Source of the DNA: Actinomycetota bacterium
GTDB taxonomy: Bacteria > Actinomycetota > Acidimicrobiia > Spongiisociales > UBA5794
Assembly (NCBI GenBank): GCA_011371355.1
Contig: DRQR01000178.1
Location: forward strand, 1 to 39,743
Direction of reading: 5' to 3'
DNA: 39,743 bases
Numbering within the stretch: the stretch's first letter is position 1; each line of letters starts with the position of its first letter. The position numbers and the translations under genes are program-made. This document shows, piece after piece, positions 25,139 to 34,206 of the stretch. Under the pieces are notes generated by a model. The model was not told the DNA's origin, did no database searches, and worked only from the letters and a program-made list of their open reading frames with translations.

Positions 25139-26049
25139 GCGCTCCAGGCGGTGAGTTGCAGGGCGAGCTTGCTTCCGTGACGGCCGACTCGGCCTCGGAG
25201 GAGTTCACGGTCGGAGATCCGAGCGACGACCTCTTCGTCGATCCGGTGGTCGAGGGTGAGGACGTCGCCGGGTCGGAGGGACACGATGTCGGCCGCCGCC
25301 AAGGTCGTCGGCCGGAGGCCCACGCTGATGGTCACCGTGGCGTCCTCGAGACGTTCGGCGACCGGGGAGCTGGGGAGCCCCGCCTCGAGGGCGAGGAGAC
25401 GCTGGTCGTCGGTGACCGCGTCCATACGCGCGCTGATCGCGTCGACGACCGTCGGCGGGTAGGCGATGGTGACGAGGCCCTCGGTGGGATGGCCCTCGAC
25501 GATCGACAAGGCGAAGGAGAGCACGGTCATGGTGTCGGAGGGGTTCGCCGCCTGGAGGAAATGCGGGTTGAACTCCAGACCCTGGAGCTCCGTCTCGACC
25601 TCCACGAGCGGCTCCATGGTCTCCCGCAGCGGCTCGAGGAACTCCTCGAGGATGTCCACGAGGATCGAGGCCTCGAGGTCGGTGGGGCGACGAACGAAGG
25701 CGGAGGTGCCGGGTCCTCCGAGGAGCCGATCGACGAGGTTGAGGGCGAGCTGGGTGGCGAGCTCGACGAGCACCGGCGCACCGAAGGGACGCAGGAGGAC
25801 CGTGCCGACGACGGTCGGGTTCGGCGCGGATCGGACGTACTCGTCGTAGCTGACCTGGTCGATGGACATGAGCTCGACCCGGACGAGGGTCCGCAGGGCA
25901 TTCGACAGCTCGTTGCCGAGGACGCGGGAGAACACCTCGTGGAGGAGCTCGAGTCGACGCACGAGCTCCTTGGAGATCGTTCCCGTGGCACGGAAGTCGA
26001 AGGGTCGTACCGTCGGCGCCTCGTCGGGCGGGATGAGGGTCCGCGTCAC
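25135..26049 (-). CDS. fliM: Flagellar motor switch protein FliM
   Basis: RRLELLHEVFSRVLGNELSNALRTLVRVELMSIDQVSYDEYVRSAPNPTVV; C-terminal SpoA-like region; GTG start. Confidence 0.95.
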   Translation of the reverse strand: MTRTLIPPDEAPTVRPFDFRATGTISKELVRRLELLHEVFSRVLGNELSNALRTLVRVELMSIDQVSYDEYVRSAPNPTVVGTVLLRPFGAPVLVELATQLALNLVDRLLGGPGTSAFVRRPTDLEASILVDILEEFLEPLRETMEPLVEVETELQGLEFNPHFLQAANPSDTMTVLSFALSIVEGHPTEGLVTIAYPPTVVDAISARMDAVTDDQRLLALEAGLPSSPVAERLEDATVTISVGLRPTTLAAADIVSLRPGDVLTLDHRIDEEVVARISDRELLRGRVGRHGSKLALQLTAWSA

Positions 26050-26117
26050 GTCGCTCCTCCGGTCGGGGATGTCACGTGGTTCCCGGTCGGCAGGATCGGA
26101 CGGAGTTCAAGGAGCGG

Positions 26118-26582
26118 TCACTGGACGAGGACTTCGGTGAGGACCACCTCCATGACCTCGCCGTCGGGCCAGATCTCCGCGGCGGCGTCGGAGAGCCGTC
26201 GACGGAGGTCGTCGAAACCCCCGTCGCCGAGGAGCTCGTCGGCCGAGTAGCCGGCGATGATGTCGAGGGCCCGATCCTTGAGGAGCGAGATCTTCATCCC
26301 CACGAGACCCGAGTCCGCGCCGACGGGCAGCACGACGGCGAAGGTGACCCGGGCGTATCGGGGATCGCCTTCGTCGGCGAGGTTCACCGTGAGCGTGTCG
26401 CCTTCGATCACCTCGCCGACCTGGGCGACGGTGGTCGTGGTGGACGCCGCCACCTCCTCGCCACCACCGCGTCCGAGGAGGAAGAACGCCCCGAGCCCGA
26501 CCACGACGAGGGCCGGCGCGGCGATCATCACGAGTTTCTTCTTGCCTCCCTTCGGGGCCTGCTCATCCGCCATTCCCATCAC
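26118..26582 (-). CDS. fliL: Flagellar basal body-associated protein FliL
   Basis: 154 aa, single N-terminal TM, ...GEVIEGDTLTVNLADEGDPRYARVTFAVVLP; between motB and fliM. Confidence 0.9.
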   Translation of the reverse strand: MMGMADEQAPKGGKKKLVMIAAPALVVVGLGAFFLLGRGGGEEVAASTTTTVAQVGEVIEGDTLTVNLADEGDPRYARVTFAVVLPVGADSGLVGMKISLLKDRALDIIAGYSADELLGDGGFDDLRRRLSDAAAEIWPDGEVMEVVLTEVLVQ

Positions 26583-27423
26583 CTCCGTTCACGTCGGCGA
26601 ACCGGTCGACGTCGGCGACGACGACGAGCTCGACCCGCCGGTTCTTCGCTCTACCTGCTTCGGTGTCGTTCGACGCCCGGGGCCGGTACTCGCCGTATCC
26701 GGTGGCGGCGAGACGGTCGGGCGCGATCCCGAACTCGTCGACGAGGAGCTTGAGGACGGCGAGGGCACGGTCGGCCGAGAGGTTCCAGTTGTCGTAGCCG
26801 GGATGGCCGAGGAGGGGCACCGAGTCGGTGTGCCCTTCGACGAGGATCTCGTTGTCGAACCCGGCGAGGCTGGGGGCGATCGCGGCGACGATGTCGCGAC
26901 CCCGATCGCCGAACTGGGCCGAGCCGCTGGCGAAGAGGACGTCGTCGGTGGCCACGGCGATGACGAGTCCTCGGGTACCCAGCTCGAAGTCGACGGACTC
27001 GGCGAATCCGGCGTCCTGGAGGGCCTGCCGAACCGCGTCGCGCACCTCGATGAGGTCCTCGAGGGAGGTGAGGTACTCCTGGACGTCCTCGGGGTCGACC
27101 TCGCCTTCGTCGATCGACCGTTCGAGTTCGGGGAGCCCGTCGAGGAGCGCCTCCCCTTCGAAGCCGGTGTTCTCGCCCGTGGGCGCCTCCCCGTAGGCGC
27201 CGCCGACGATGCCCGTGCCCTGGGCGAGGAGCCCCTGGGTGATCGCCTGGTTCCCGAAGGGATCCTGGAGGCCGGCGACGAAGAGCAGGAACTTCTGCTC
27301 GTCGACCTTGGAGATCGCGTAGAGCATGACGAAGAACGCCAGCAGGAGGGTGACGACGTCGCCGTAGGTGGTGAGCCACCGCAGCGGGTTGTCCTCTTCG
27401 ACGGGTCGGCGCTTCCTCGCCAT
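26563..27423 (-). CDS. motB: Flagellar stator protein MotB
   Basis: From MARKRRPVEEDNPLRWLTTYGDVVTLLLAFFVMLYAISKVD; OmpA-like GHTDSVPLLGHPGYDNWNLSADRALAVLKLL. Confidence 0.96.
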   Translation of the reverse strand: MARKRRPVEEDNPLRWLTTYGDVVTLLLAFFVMLYAISKVDEQKFLLFVAGLQDPFGNQAITQGLLAQGTGIVGGAYGEAPTGENTGFEGEALLDGLPELERSIDEGEVDPEDVQEYLTSLEDLIEVRDAVRQALQDAGFAESVDFELGTRGLVIAVATDDVLFASGSAQFGDRGRDIVAAIAPSLAGFDNEILVEGHTDSVPLLGHPGYDNWNLSADRALAVLKLLVDEFGIAPDRLAATGYGEYRPRASNDTEAGRAKNRRVELVVVADVDRFADVNGGDGNGG

Positions 27424-28205
27424 CAGGCGGCCCTCCGCTTCGAACGCTCCTGATGCCCGACCCGGGCTTCGGGGAGCAGGTACGACTCGAGCCGCTCGAC
27501 GAGGAGCCGGGGGGAGGCACCCGCCTGGATGGCGAGGATGCCGTCCATCGCGAGCTCCCGCTGGGAGAGCTCGAGGGCGTTGAGCCGCTCCAGCTTCGCC
27601 GAGATCGGCAGGAACACGAGGTTGGCGAAGATCACGCCGTAGAGGGTCGTGAGGAGGGCCACGGACATGCCGAGGCCGAGCTGGGCAGGATCGGAGAGGT
27701 TGCCGAGCATGTTGATGAGGCCGACGACCGTGCCGATCATCCCCATCGTGGGGGCGTAGCCGCCCATCGCCTTGACGATGTTGATGCCGGTCCGGTGCCG
27801 ATCGTCGAGGGCCTGGATGTCGATCTCGAGCATGTCCCGGATCGTGTCGGCGTCGACGCCGTCGACGACGGCCTGGAGTCCGTTGCGCAGGAACGGATCG
27901 TCGATGCTCTCGAGCTTCGACTCGAGGGCGAGCACGCCCTCCTTGCGGGCGATCTCGGCGGCCTCCATGAGGGTGTCGACGGTCGCCGAGGCGTCGGGTT
28001 CCTTGCCGGTGAACGAGTAGATGACGACCTTCGGGAGCTTCTTGAGGTCGTCCATCTGGAAGCCCGACATCGAGACGCCGAGCGACCCGACGAGGACGAG
28101 CACGAGGGAGGACGGGCCGACGAGCGCGCCGAAGGAGTTCCCGTCCATGATCGTCGCCACGACGATCGCCACGAGGGCGACGACGATGCCGAGGATCGTG
28201 GTCAC
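27423..28205 (-). CDS. motA: Flagellar stator protein MotA
   Basis: MTTILGIVVALVAIVVATIMDGNSFGALVGPSSLVLVLVGSLGVSMSGF; GGYAPTMGMIGTVVGLINMLGNLSDPAQLGLGMSVALLTTLYGVIFANLVFLPI. Confidence 0.97.
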   Translation of the reverse strand: MTTILGIVVALVAIVVATIMDGNSFGALVGPSSLVLVLVGSLGVSMSGFQMDDLKKLPKVVIYSFTGKEPDASATVDTLMEAAEIARKEGVLALESKLESIDDPFLRNGLQAVVDGVDADTIRDMLEIDIQALDDRHRTGINIVKAMGGYAPTMGMIGTVVGLINMLGNLSDPAQLGLGMSVALLTTLYGVIFANLVFLPISAKLERLNALELSQRELAMDGILAIQAGASPRLLVERLESYLLPEARVGHQERSKRRAA

Positions 28206-28459
28206 CGCGCCTCACCTCCCTCGAGGGAGTGGAGACGCACCACCTCGGCCTTGCCGTGATCGAGGAGGTCGTCGGCATACGCCAAGATCGCGGCCCGGAC
28301 GTGACGGATGCGAGCGACGATGTCGGCCGGGCTGTCGAGGACGACCATGCGCCGGCCGTTGGCGAGGACGAGGACGGTGTCGGGGAGCTGCTCGACGGCC
28401 TCGATGAGGTCGGCGTTCACGAGGATCGAGCTCCCCTGTAGGGGCGTGACGGGGATCAC
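28202..28459 (-). CDS. flbD: FlbD-family flagellar protein (paralog 2)
   Basis: PLQGSSILVNADLIEAVEQLPDTVLVLANGRRMVVLDSPADIVARIRHVRAAIL; GTG start with AAGGAGG upstream; upstream of motA. Confidence 0.88.
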   Translation of the reverse strand: MIPVTPLQGSSILVNADLIEAVEQLPDTVLVLANGRRMVVLDSPADIVARIRHVRAAILAYADDLLDHGKAEVVRLHSLEGGEAR

Positions 28460-28465
28460 GGATAC

Positions 28466-28479
28466 GCACCTCCTTGTGC
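28466..28479 (-). promoter_or_regulatory. GGA-loop hairpin at flbD2 Shine-Dalgarno (candidate CsrA site)
   Basis: Minus-strand RNA GCAC-AAGGAG-GUGC with ACAAGGA core. Confidence 0.5.
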
Positions 28480-28485
28480 CCTCGG

Positions 28486-28503
28486 TCCCACGTCCGTGTG
28501 GGA
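28486..28503 (-). promoter_or_regulatory. Second GGA-loop hairpin in flbD2-motAB leader
   Basis: Minus-strand RNA UCCCAC-ACGGAC-GUGGGA, perfect 6-bp stem. Confidence 0.5.
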
Positions 28504-28530
28504 TCGACCTGGTCGTCGTCTGCGCCTTCC

Positions 28531-28557
28531 CTGTCGGCGAGACGGCCCGCTCGATAA
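28531..28557 (-). promoter_or_regulatory. Sigma28-like promoter motif upstream of flbD2-motA-motB
   Basis: Minus strand TTAT-N15-GCCGACAG, between flgD stop and flbD2. Confidence 0.55.
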
Positions 28558-28565
28558 GGCCTCGA

Positions 28566-28982
28566 CTACGGAGCCGGGGCGACGGATCGCACCTCGAGGA
28601 CGTTGTCGAGGGGCACCTCGACCCCGCCGATCGACAGCATCGGACCGTCCGCGGTGAACCGGATCCGGTCGACGACGCCGGTGACCGAGCCGCCCCCCGG
28701 GGAGATCGCGTCGACCTCCTTGCCGACGACCGACATGGCGAGGGTCACCTGTTGGAGCCCCATGAGCCGCTGACTCGACTCGCTGATGGCCTTGAGGGTC
28801 TCGACGGTGGTGAACTGCGCGGTCTGCTGGAGCATGGCGGCTCCGTCGCTGGGGGCCATGGGGTTCTGGTACCTGAGCTGGGCGACGAGGAGCTTGAGGA
28901 AGGCGTCGCTCCCGAGCCGGCCGAGGGCCGTCTCGGCCGAGGTCGTGGGGTTCGCGGGGGTGCCGACGGGGTCGATGGGCAT
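28566..28982 (-). CDS. flgD: Flagellar hook capping protein FlgD
   Basis: LGSDAFLKLLVAQLRYQNPMAPSDGAAMLQQTAQFTTVETLKAI. Confidence 0.95.
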   Translation of the reverse strand: MPIDPVGTPANPTTSAETALGRLGSDAFLKLLVAQLRYQNPMAPSDGAAMLQQTAQFTTVETLKAISESSQRLMGLQQVTLAMSVVGKEVDAISPGGGSVTGVVDRIRFTADGPMLSIGGVEVPLDNVLEVRSVAPAP

Positions 28983-28992
28983 CGTTGACCTC

Positions 28993-30309
28993 TCAGATCC
29001 TCAGGGCCTCGTCGATGCGACGAGGCCGAAACCGATTCGGGGACGGGGCCGGGTACGGCTCCGGGGTGGACCGCTCACGCCGAGGGTCTCGACCGTCGGG
29101 ATCGCCGAGGTCGAGGCCCCGGTCGGCGAGCAGGGAGCGCAGCTCGGTCATCCAGGCGGCGACGGGCCTCGGCAGCTCGGGACGATCCGGTGCGGTGATC
29201 GTCACCGTCGAACCCCGCACCGACACGGCGAGCCGGACGTCGTCGAGCTCGGGCACCTCGATGAGGACCCGGCGAGGGATCCGGCCACCTTCGACGAGGT
29301 CGACGATCTCTTCGATGCGGTTCGCCAGCCGGGCCGGACCGGGGGTGGACGTCGCCGCCGCCCGGGCCGACCCCCGGCCCGAGACGGCTTCGTCGACGCC
29401 GTCGGGCGGGGTCGTCGCCTCGGGCAGGGGAGGATCCTCCTCGGAGCGGGCGCCGACCGCCTCGACCGTGGCCGCCGGGGGAAGCCCCGCCTCGACCGTG
29501 ACCGGCTGGGGAGGTCCGGGGACCGCCGGCGCGGCATCGGTTCCGGGGACGGGAGCCGGGGCGGCGTCGACGGCACCGTCGATCCGGGGCGGCGAGGCCG
29601 GGGCGGGTCGATCGACCGCGAGGGACGCTCCCACCGCGACCTGCGGTCCGGACCGGGGGATCTCGATGCCCTCCGACGCCGCCGCCTCGAACGGGCGGCG
29701 GTCGGTCGCCCCCGTCGGTTCCACGGGCTCGAGGCCGCCTTCGTCGGGGAGGAGGGTCCCCGGCCCGTCGGGTCCTCCCTCGAGGCCCGCCCGGAGGGCG
29801 GGCGACTCGCCGGCGGCGGGCTCCCGGCCGAGGGGGAACCCGGAGACGGTCCCGGACGGGGCGGGCTCGGAGCCGGTGGCACCGTCGATCGGCGCCTCGC
29901 CGAGCTCGGGCGCGACCGTCCCGCCCGGCGCGGGCTCGTCCGCGCCGGCGTTCCCCGGGCCGGGGGCGGGGTGCGGGGTCGCGCCGCCCACGGCGACGAG
30001 GCCGAGGAGGCCCGGATGGTCGGACGGCCCGCCGGCGGACGGCGGGGCCTCCCCGCCCGCGACGTCGGGTCCCGCCGGCCGCGCCGGGAGGCCGGCTTCC
30101 TCCTCCGGGGTCGGTGCGGTCCTGGGATCCCCCGGCGTGCCGTCGTCGGCGACGGCCCCGAGCCGCAGCCGGAAGCCCTCGGTGAGGTTGCGGCCGAGGG
30201 AGCGTTCGAGCATCTGCGCGAAGGCGACCCCCGGCTCGGCGGGTGGGGCGGCCTCGGGAACCGGGGCGGCGGGGAAGGGGTCGGCTCCGAAGGCGGGAAC
30301 GTCGATCAT
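28993..30309 (-). CDS. fliK: Flagellar hook-length control protein FliK
   Basis: From MIDVPAFGADPFPAAP (30309); Pro/Ala/Gly-rich body; C-terminal FliK-like RVLIEVPELDDVRLAVSVRGSTVTITAPDRPELPRPVAAWMTELRSLLADRGLDLG. Confidence 0.85.
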   Translation of the reverse strand: MIDVPAFGADPFPAAPVPEAAPPAEPGVAFAQMLERSLGRNLTEGFRLRLGAVADDGTPGDPRTAPTPEEEAGLPARPAGPDVAGGEAPPSAGGPSDHPGLLGLVAVGGATPHPAPGPGNAGADEPAPGGTVAPELGEAPIDGATGSEPAPSGTVSGFPLGREPAAGESPALRAGLEGGPDGPGTLLPDEGGLEPVEPTGATDRRPFEAAASEGIEIPRSGPQVAVGASLAVDRPAPASPPRIDGAVDAAPAPVPGTDAAPAVPGPPQPVTVEAGLPPAATVEAVGARSEEDPPLPEATTPPDGVDEAVSGRGSARAAATSTPGPARLANRIEEIVDLVEGGRIPRRVLIEVPELDDVRLAVSVRGSTVTITAPDRPELPRPVAAWMTELRSLLADRGLDLGDPDGRDPRRERSTPEPYPAPSPNRFRPRRIDEALRI

Positions 30310-30926
30310 GGGTGGTTTCCTCCGAGGAGTCGGTATCGGGCGACGAGCCGGTCGACGTAGCCGCCCGGATCGTCGAGGTACGGGGACGGGTCGTCGCGCA
30401 CGGCGCCGGGTCCGGCGTTGTACGCCGCGGCGGCGAGTTCCACGGTCCCGAACTCGCGGAGCTGCTGCGCGAGGTACCGGGCGCCGCCGCGGAGGTTCTC
30501 GAGCGGATCGCGGGGGTCCACACCGAGCTCGACGGCGGTCGCCGGCATGAGCTGGGTCAGGCCCACCGCCCCGGCGGAAGACTCGGCGTCCGGTCGGAAC
30601 GACGACTCGGTCCAGACGAGCGCGGCGAGCAGGCGCGGGTCGATGCCTGCCTCCCGAGCCGCCGCCTCGATCGCCGGCGCCCACCGTCGCCCGGCCTCGG
30701 GGAGGGCGGCGACCCAGGTGCCGTCCGTCATGCCCCGAAGGACCACGGCCGTCCCGAGGATGCCGACCGTCGACGGCGACACCGGGACCGCCTGGGGGCT
30801 CGCGCCGGATCCGAGGGCTCGGCGGAAGACGGCGTCGAACTCGTCGCCGCCTCCCCGCCCGGCCGCGACGACGAAGCGGCTGCGGATCTCCTCGACGCGA
30901 TCGACGACCGCTTCGATCCGGCTCAT
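30306..30926 (-). CDS. Lytic transglycosylase (SLT domain)
   Basis: From MSRIEAVVDRV (30926); AAREAGIDPRLLAALVWTESSFRPDAESSAGAVGLTQLMPATAVELGVDPRDPLENLRGGARYL...AAYNAGPGAV. Confidence 0.93.
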   Translation of the reverse strand: MSRIEAVVDRVEEIRSRFVVAAGRGGGDEFDAVFRRALGSGASPQAVPVSPSTVGILGTAVVLRGMTDGTWVAALPEAGRRWAPAIEAAAREAGIDPRLLAALVWTESSFRPDAESSAGAVGLTQLMPATAVELGVDPRDPLENLRGGARYLAQQLREFGTVELAAAAYNAGPGAVRDDPSPYLDDPGGYVDRLVARYRLLGGNHP

Positions 30927-31348
30927 CGCCGCCTCCTGGCCCGAAGCGACAAGAGGAGGTCGTCCATCGCCCGCTCGGTGGCGACGATCGCCCGGTAGGC
31001 GGCCGCCTCCTTCTTCTTCTGCCGCAGCCGATCGGCCGCCTCGAGTTCGGCGTCCGTGGCCCGCCACCGGGCCACGTGGTGCTCGTGGACCGCGTGGGCT
31101 TCCTCGTAGGCGGCCGAGGCCTCGAGGAGGCGCTCGTGGGAGGTGATGCCGGTGAGCTGGAGGGCCCGGAGCTGGGTCGGCGTCAAGTTGCCGGGGAGCC
31201 CCGGCGTGTCCTCGAGGGATCGCTTGAGTTCCTGGAGGCGGTCGTAGGCCTCCTGCTGGGCGAGGCGAGCGCGACCCATCTCGGCCCGAGCCTGCCGTTC
31301 TCGGATCGCCCGGACCCTGAAGAGCGCTTCGAAGGGATTCCGACTCAT
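30923..31348 (-). CDS. fliJ: FliJ-like flagellar export protein
   Basis: From MSRNPFEALFRVRAIRERQARAEMGRARLAQQEAYDRLQEL; coiled coil; directly downstream of fliI. Confidence 0.85.
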   Translation of the reverse strand: MSRNPFEALFRVRAIRERQARAEMGRARLAQQEAYDRLQELKRSLEDTPGLPGNLTPTQLRALQLTGITSHERLLEASAAYEEAHAVHEHHVARWRATDAELEAADRLRQKKKEAAAYRAIVATERAMDDLLLSLRARRRR

Positions 31349-32664
31349 GCGTCCCCTCCGGCGAGCAGGGGTGCGAGCTCGGCGAGGGCGGCCCAGGAGG
31401 CGTCGAAGTCGGGGAGATCGTCGGGAGCCTGGGAGAGGAACTCCACGAGATGGGGCTGCGCGGCGAGCCCGAGGTCGGCGGCGGGGTTCGACCCCGGGAC
31501 GTAGGCACCGACCTCGACGAGGTCGCGGACCTCCTCCGCGGCGGCGAGGGCGGCGCGGGCGCGGGCGGCGAGTTCGAGGCGGTCGGGGCCGACGAGCTTG
31601 GGGGCGAGACGGCTGAGGGAGGCGAGGGGGTCGATCGCCGGGTACCGGCCGGCGACGGCGAGGCGCCGGTCGAGCACGATGTGTCCGTCGAGGATCGAGC
31701 GCGCCGCGTCGGCGATCGGGTCGTTCATGTCGTCTCCCTCGACGAGGACCGTGTAGAAGCCGGTGATCGTCCCTCGTTCCCGCGGACCGGCACGCTCGAG
31801 GAGATGGGCCATCTCCGTGAACACCGACGGCGTGTAGCCGCGAGCGGTGGGCGGCTCGCCGGCGGCGAGGCCGACCTCGCGACGTGCCATGGCGAGGCGG
31901 GTGAGGGAGTCCATGAGGAGGAGGACGTCCTCTCCTTCGTCGGCGAACCACTCGGCGATCCTCGTGGCGAGCTGGGAGGCGCGGATGCGGAGGAGGGCCG
32001 GCTGGTCCGAGGTGGCGACGACGACGACGCTGCGGCGCATACCCTCGGGACCGAGCTCGTCCTCGATGAACTCGCGCACCTCACGACCTCGCTCGCCGAT
32101 GAGGGCGAGCACGGTGATCCCGGCGGTGGTTCCCCGAGCCATCATCCCCAGGAGGGTGGACTTCCCCACCCCCGAGCCGCCGAAGATGCCGATCCGCTGA
32201 CCCTTGCCGGTGGTCGCGAAGACGTCGATGGCGCGCACCCCGACCGGGAGGGGCTCGAGGATGCGACGCCGCCGCAGGGGCGACGGGGCGATCCCCGCCG
32301 GAGAACCGGCGACGAGGGGTACCGGCGGACCGCCGTCGAGGGGACGCCCGAGGGCGTCGACCACTCGACCCACGAGCTCGCGGCCGAGAGGGAGCCCATG
32401 TCCCTCGGGGATCTCCACGACCCGGTCGCCTCCGCCGATCCCCTCCGGCTCGGCGTAGAGCAGCGCCCGGGCGCCCTCGGGATGGAGCGCGACGATCTCG
32501 CCGGGACGCGGACGGCCGTCGGCCACGACGGCGATCGCGTCGCCGACCCTGAGGCGGAGGCCCCGGATCTCGATCTCCGAGCCGACGACGCCGGCCACGC
32601 GTCCTTCGACGCGATAGGGCCGGGTGGAGCCGAGCCGGTGGAGCCGGGTGTCGAGCGCGATCAT
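31345..32664 (-). CDS. fliI: Flagellar export ATPase FliI
   Basis: Start MIALDTRLHRLG (32664); Walker A GIFGGSGVGKSTLLGMMARG; VLLLMDSLTRLAMARREVGLAAGEPPTARGYTPSVF. Confidence 0.98.
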   Translation of the reverse strand: MIALDTRLHRLGSTRPYRVEGRVAGVVGSEIEIRGLRLRVGDAIAVVADGRPRPGEIVALHPEGARALLYAEPEGIGGGDRVVEIPEGHGLPLGRELVGRVVDALGRPLDGGPPVPLVAGSPAGIAPSPLRRRRILEPLPVGVRAIDVFATTGKGQRIGIFGGSGVGKSTLLGMMARGTTAGITVLALIGERGREVREFIEDELGPEGMRRSVVVVATSDQPALLRIRASQLATRIAEWFADEGEDVLLLMDSLTRLAMARREVGLAAGEPPTARGYTPSVFTEMAHLLERAGPRERGTITGFYTVLVEGDDMNDPIADAARSILDGHIVLDRRLAVAGRYPAIDPLASLSRLAPKLVGPDRLELAARARAALAAAEEVRDLVEVGAYVPGSNPAADLGLAAQPHLVEFLSQAPDDLPDFDASWAALAELAPLLAGGDA

Positions 32665-33230
32665 GCGAGGGCCCTCCGCACCGCCTCCATGGCGATCTCC
32701 GGAGCGAACTCGGCGGTCGCCCATCGGCCCTCGAGCCGCGCGCTCCCGGCCGGCATCGCCGGGTCGACGACGACGTCGAGGTCGACCGCACCGGCGAGCG
32801 CTGCGACGACGCCGTCGCGATCGTCGGGATTGAGGATCACGCGGAGCCGTTCGTCGTCGAGCCGCTCGAGGGCTTCGGCGATCCTTCGGCCGAGGGCCTC
32901 GGGAGCGACCGGGACGGCGCCGACCACGAACCCGGCGATCTCGAGCGCGGCGGCGAGGAGCTCCTCGGCGGCCTCGGCCTGGGAGCGGTGGAGCCGTTCC
33001 TCGACCTCCCGGAGGCCCGCCCGGAGGATCTCGGCGGCCCGGCGCACCTCCTCGAGACCCCGGCGCCGCCCGTCCTCGAAGCCCCGTCGGTATCCCTCGT
33101 CTCGGGCCCGTTCGACGAGGGCCTCGACGGCCGGATCGACGAGGACCTCGGCGTTCGCCCCGAGGAGTCGGGGCGCTCGCCGCACTTCGGCACCGCGGAT
33201 CACGCTACTCAACGAGCTCGGTCTCCCCAC
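32661..33230 (-). CDS. fliH: FliH-like flagellar export/stator protein
   Basis: Between fliG and fliI; ARDEGYRRGFEDGRRRGLEEVRRAAEIL... LNPDDRDGVVAALAGAVDLDVVVDPAMPAGSARLEGRWATAEF. Start uncertain: ATG 33230 or GTG 33203. Confidence 0.85.
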   Translation of the reverse strand: MGRPSSLSSVIRGAEVRRAPRLLGANAEVLVDPAVEALVERARDEGYRRGFEDGRRRGLEEVRRAAEILRAGLREVEERLHRSQAEAAEELLAAALEIAGFVVGAVPVAPEALGRRIAEALERLDDERLRVILNPDDRDGVVAALAGAVDLDVVVDPAMPAGSARLEGRWATAEFAPEIAMEAVRRALA

Positions 33231-34206
33231 CTCGGGCGATGATGATCTCGCCTTCCTCTTCGAGGCGACGCACCACCGCGACGATGCGACTCTGGGCGGC
33301 TTCGACGTCGGAGCGGCGAACCGCCCCGAGGAGCTCGATCTCCTCGAGCAACGACTCGCTCGCCCGCTGCGACATGTTCCGCAGCACGGCCTCTCGGACC
33401 TCGTTCGAGACGCCCTTCATCGCGTAGGCGAGGTCCTTCGTGTCGACGTGCTTGAGGACCTGCTGGATCGACCGATCGTCGAGGGAGGCGATGTCCTCGA
33501 AGACGAACATGAGGGCCCGTACCCGCTCGGCGAGCTCGGGATCCACCGCGGCGAGCCGCTCGAGGATCGCCCGCTCGGTCGTCCTGTCGGTGTTGTTGAG
33601 CACCGCGGCGAGGTCCTCGACGCCGCCGCGGACGGTGACCTCCGCGGAGGAGACCGAGCCGAGTCGCTCCTGGAGGGCCTCCTCGACCCGACGGATCACC
33701 TCGGGGGAGGTCTTGCCCATCGTCGCCATCCGGAAGGCCACCTCGGCCTGCATCGAGGGCGTGAAGCCGCGGATGACCTCGGCGGCGTAGCCGGGGGTCT
33801 GGTAGGCGAGGATGAGGGCGACGGTCTGGGGATGCTCGTCCTTGAGGATGTGGATGAGGGCGTCGGGTTCGATGCTCCGAACGAAGCTGAAGGGCGAGAC
33901 CGAGAGGTCGGCGAGGAGCCGCTCGATGATCTCCTGGCCCCGGTGGGACTCCCAGGCCGTGAGGAGCTCCTTGGCGTAGTCGATGCCGCCGGTGGCGAGG
34001 AGCCGCTCCGCGGCGAGCTGCTGGGCGACCTCCTCCATGAGGGCCTCGACGACCTCGGGATGGAGCCGCCCGATCTTCGCCACCTCGACGGCGATCGCCT
34101 CGACCTCCTCCTCGGTGAGGTACTGGAGGATCTCCGCGGCCGCCTCCGCCCCGACGGCCACCACGAGGGCGGCGGCCTTCTGCTCGGGTCGCATGTCGAG
34201 GGTCAT
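33205..34206 (-). CDS. fliG: Flagellar motor switch protein FliG
   Basis: LTEEEVEAIAVEVAKIGRLHPEVVEALMEE...DEHPQTVALILAYQTPGYAAEVI...LDDRSIQQVLKHVDTKDLAYAMKGVSNEVREAVLRNMSQRASESLLEEIELLGAVRRSDVEAAQSRIVAVVRRLEEEGEI. Confidence 0.98.
   Translation of the reverse strand: MTLDMRPEQKAAALVVAVGAEAAAEILQYLTEEEVEAIAVEVAKIGRLHPEVVEALMEEVAQQLAAERLLATGGIDYAKELLTAWESHRGQEIIERLLADLSVSPFSFVRSIEPDALIHILKDEHPQTVALILAYQTPGYAAEVIRGFTPSMQAEVAFRMATMGKTSPEVIRRVEEALQERLGSVSSAEVTVRGGVEDLAAVLNNTDRTTERAILERLAAVDPELAERVRALMFVFEDIASLDDRSIQQVLKHVDTKDLAYAMKGVSNEVREAVLRNMSQRASESLLEEIELLGAVRRSDVEAAQSRIVAVVRRLEEEGEIIIARGGETELVE

Noticed and set aside
26084-26110. TTGA-N15-GCCGACCG motif upstream of fliM
   Set aside because: -35 deviates and fliM is probably co-transcribed with fliL; kept out of the promoter list.
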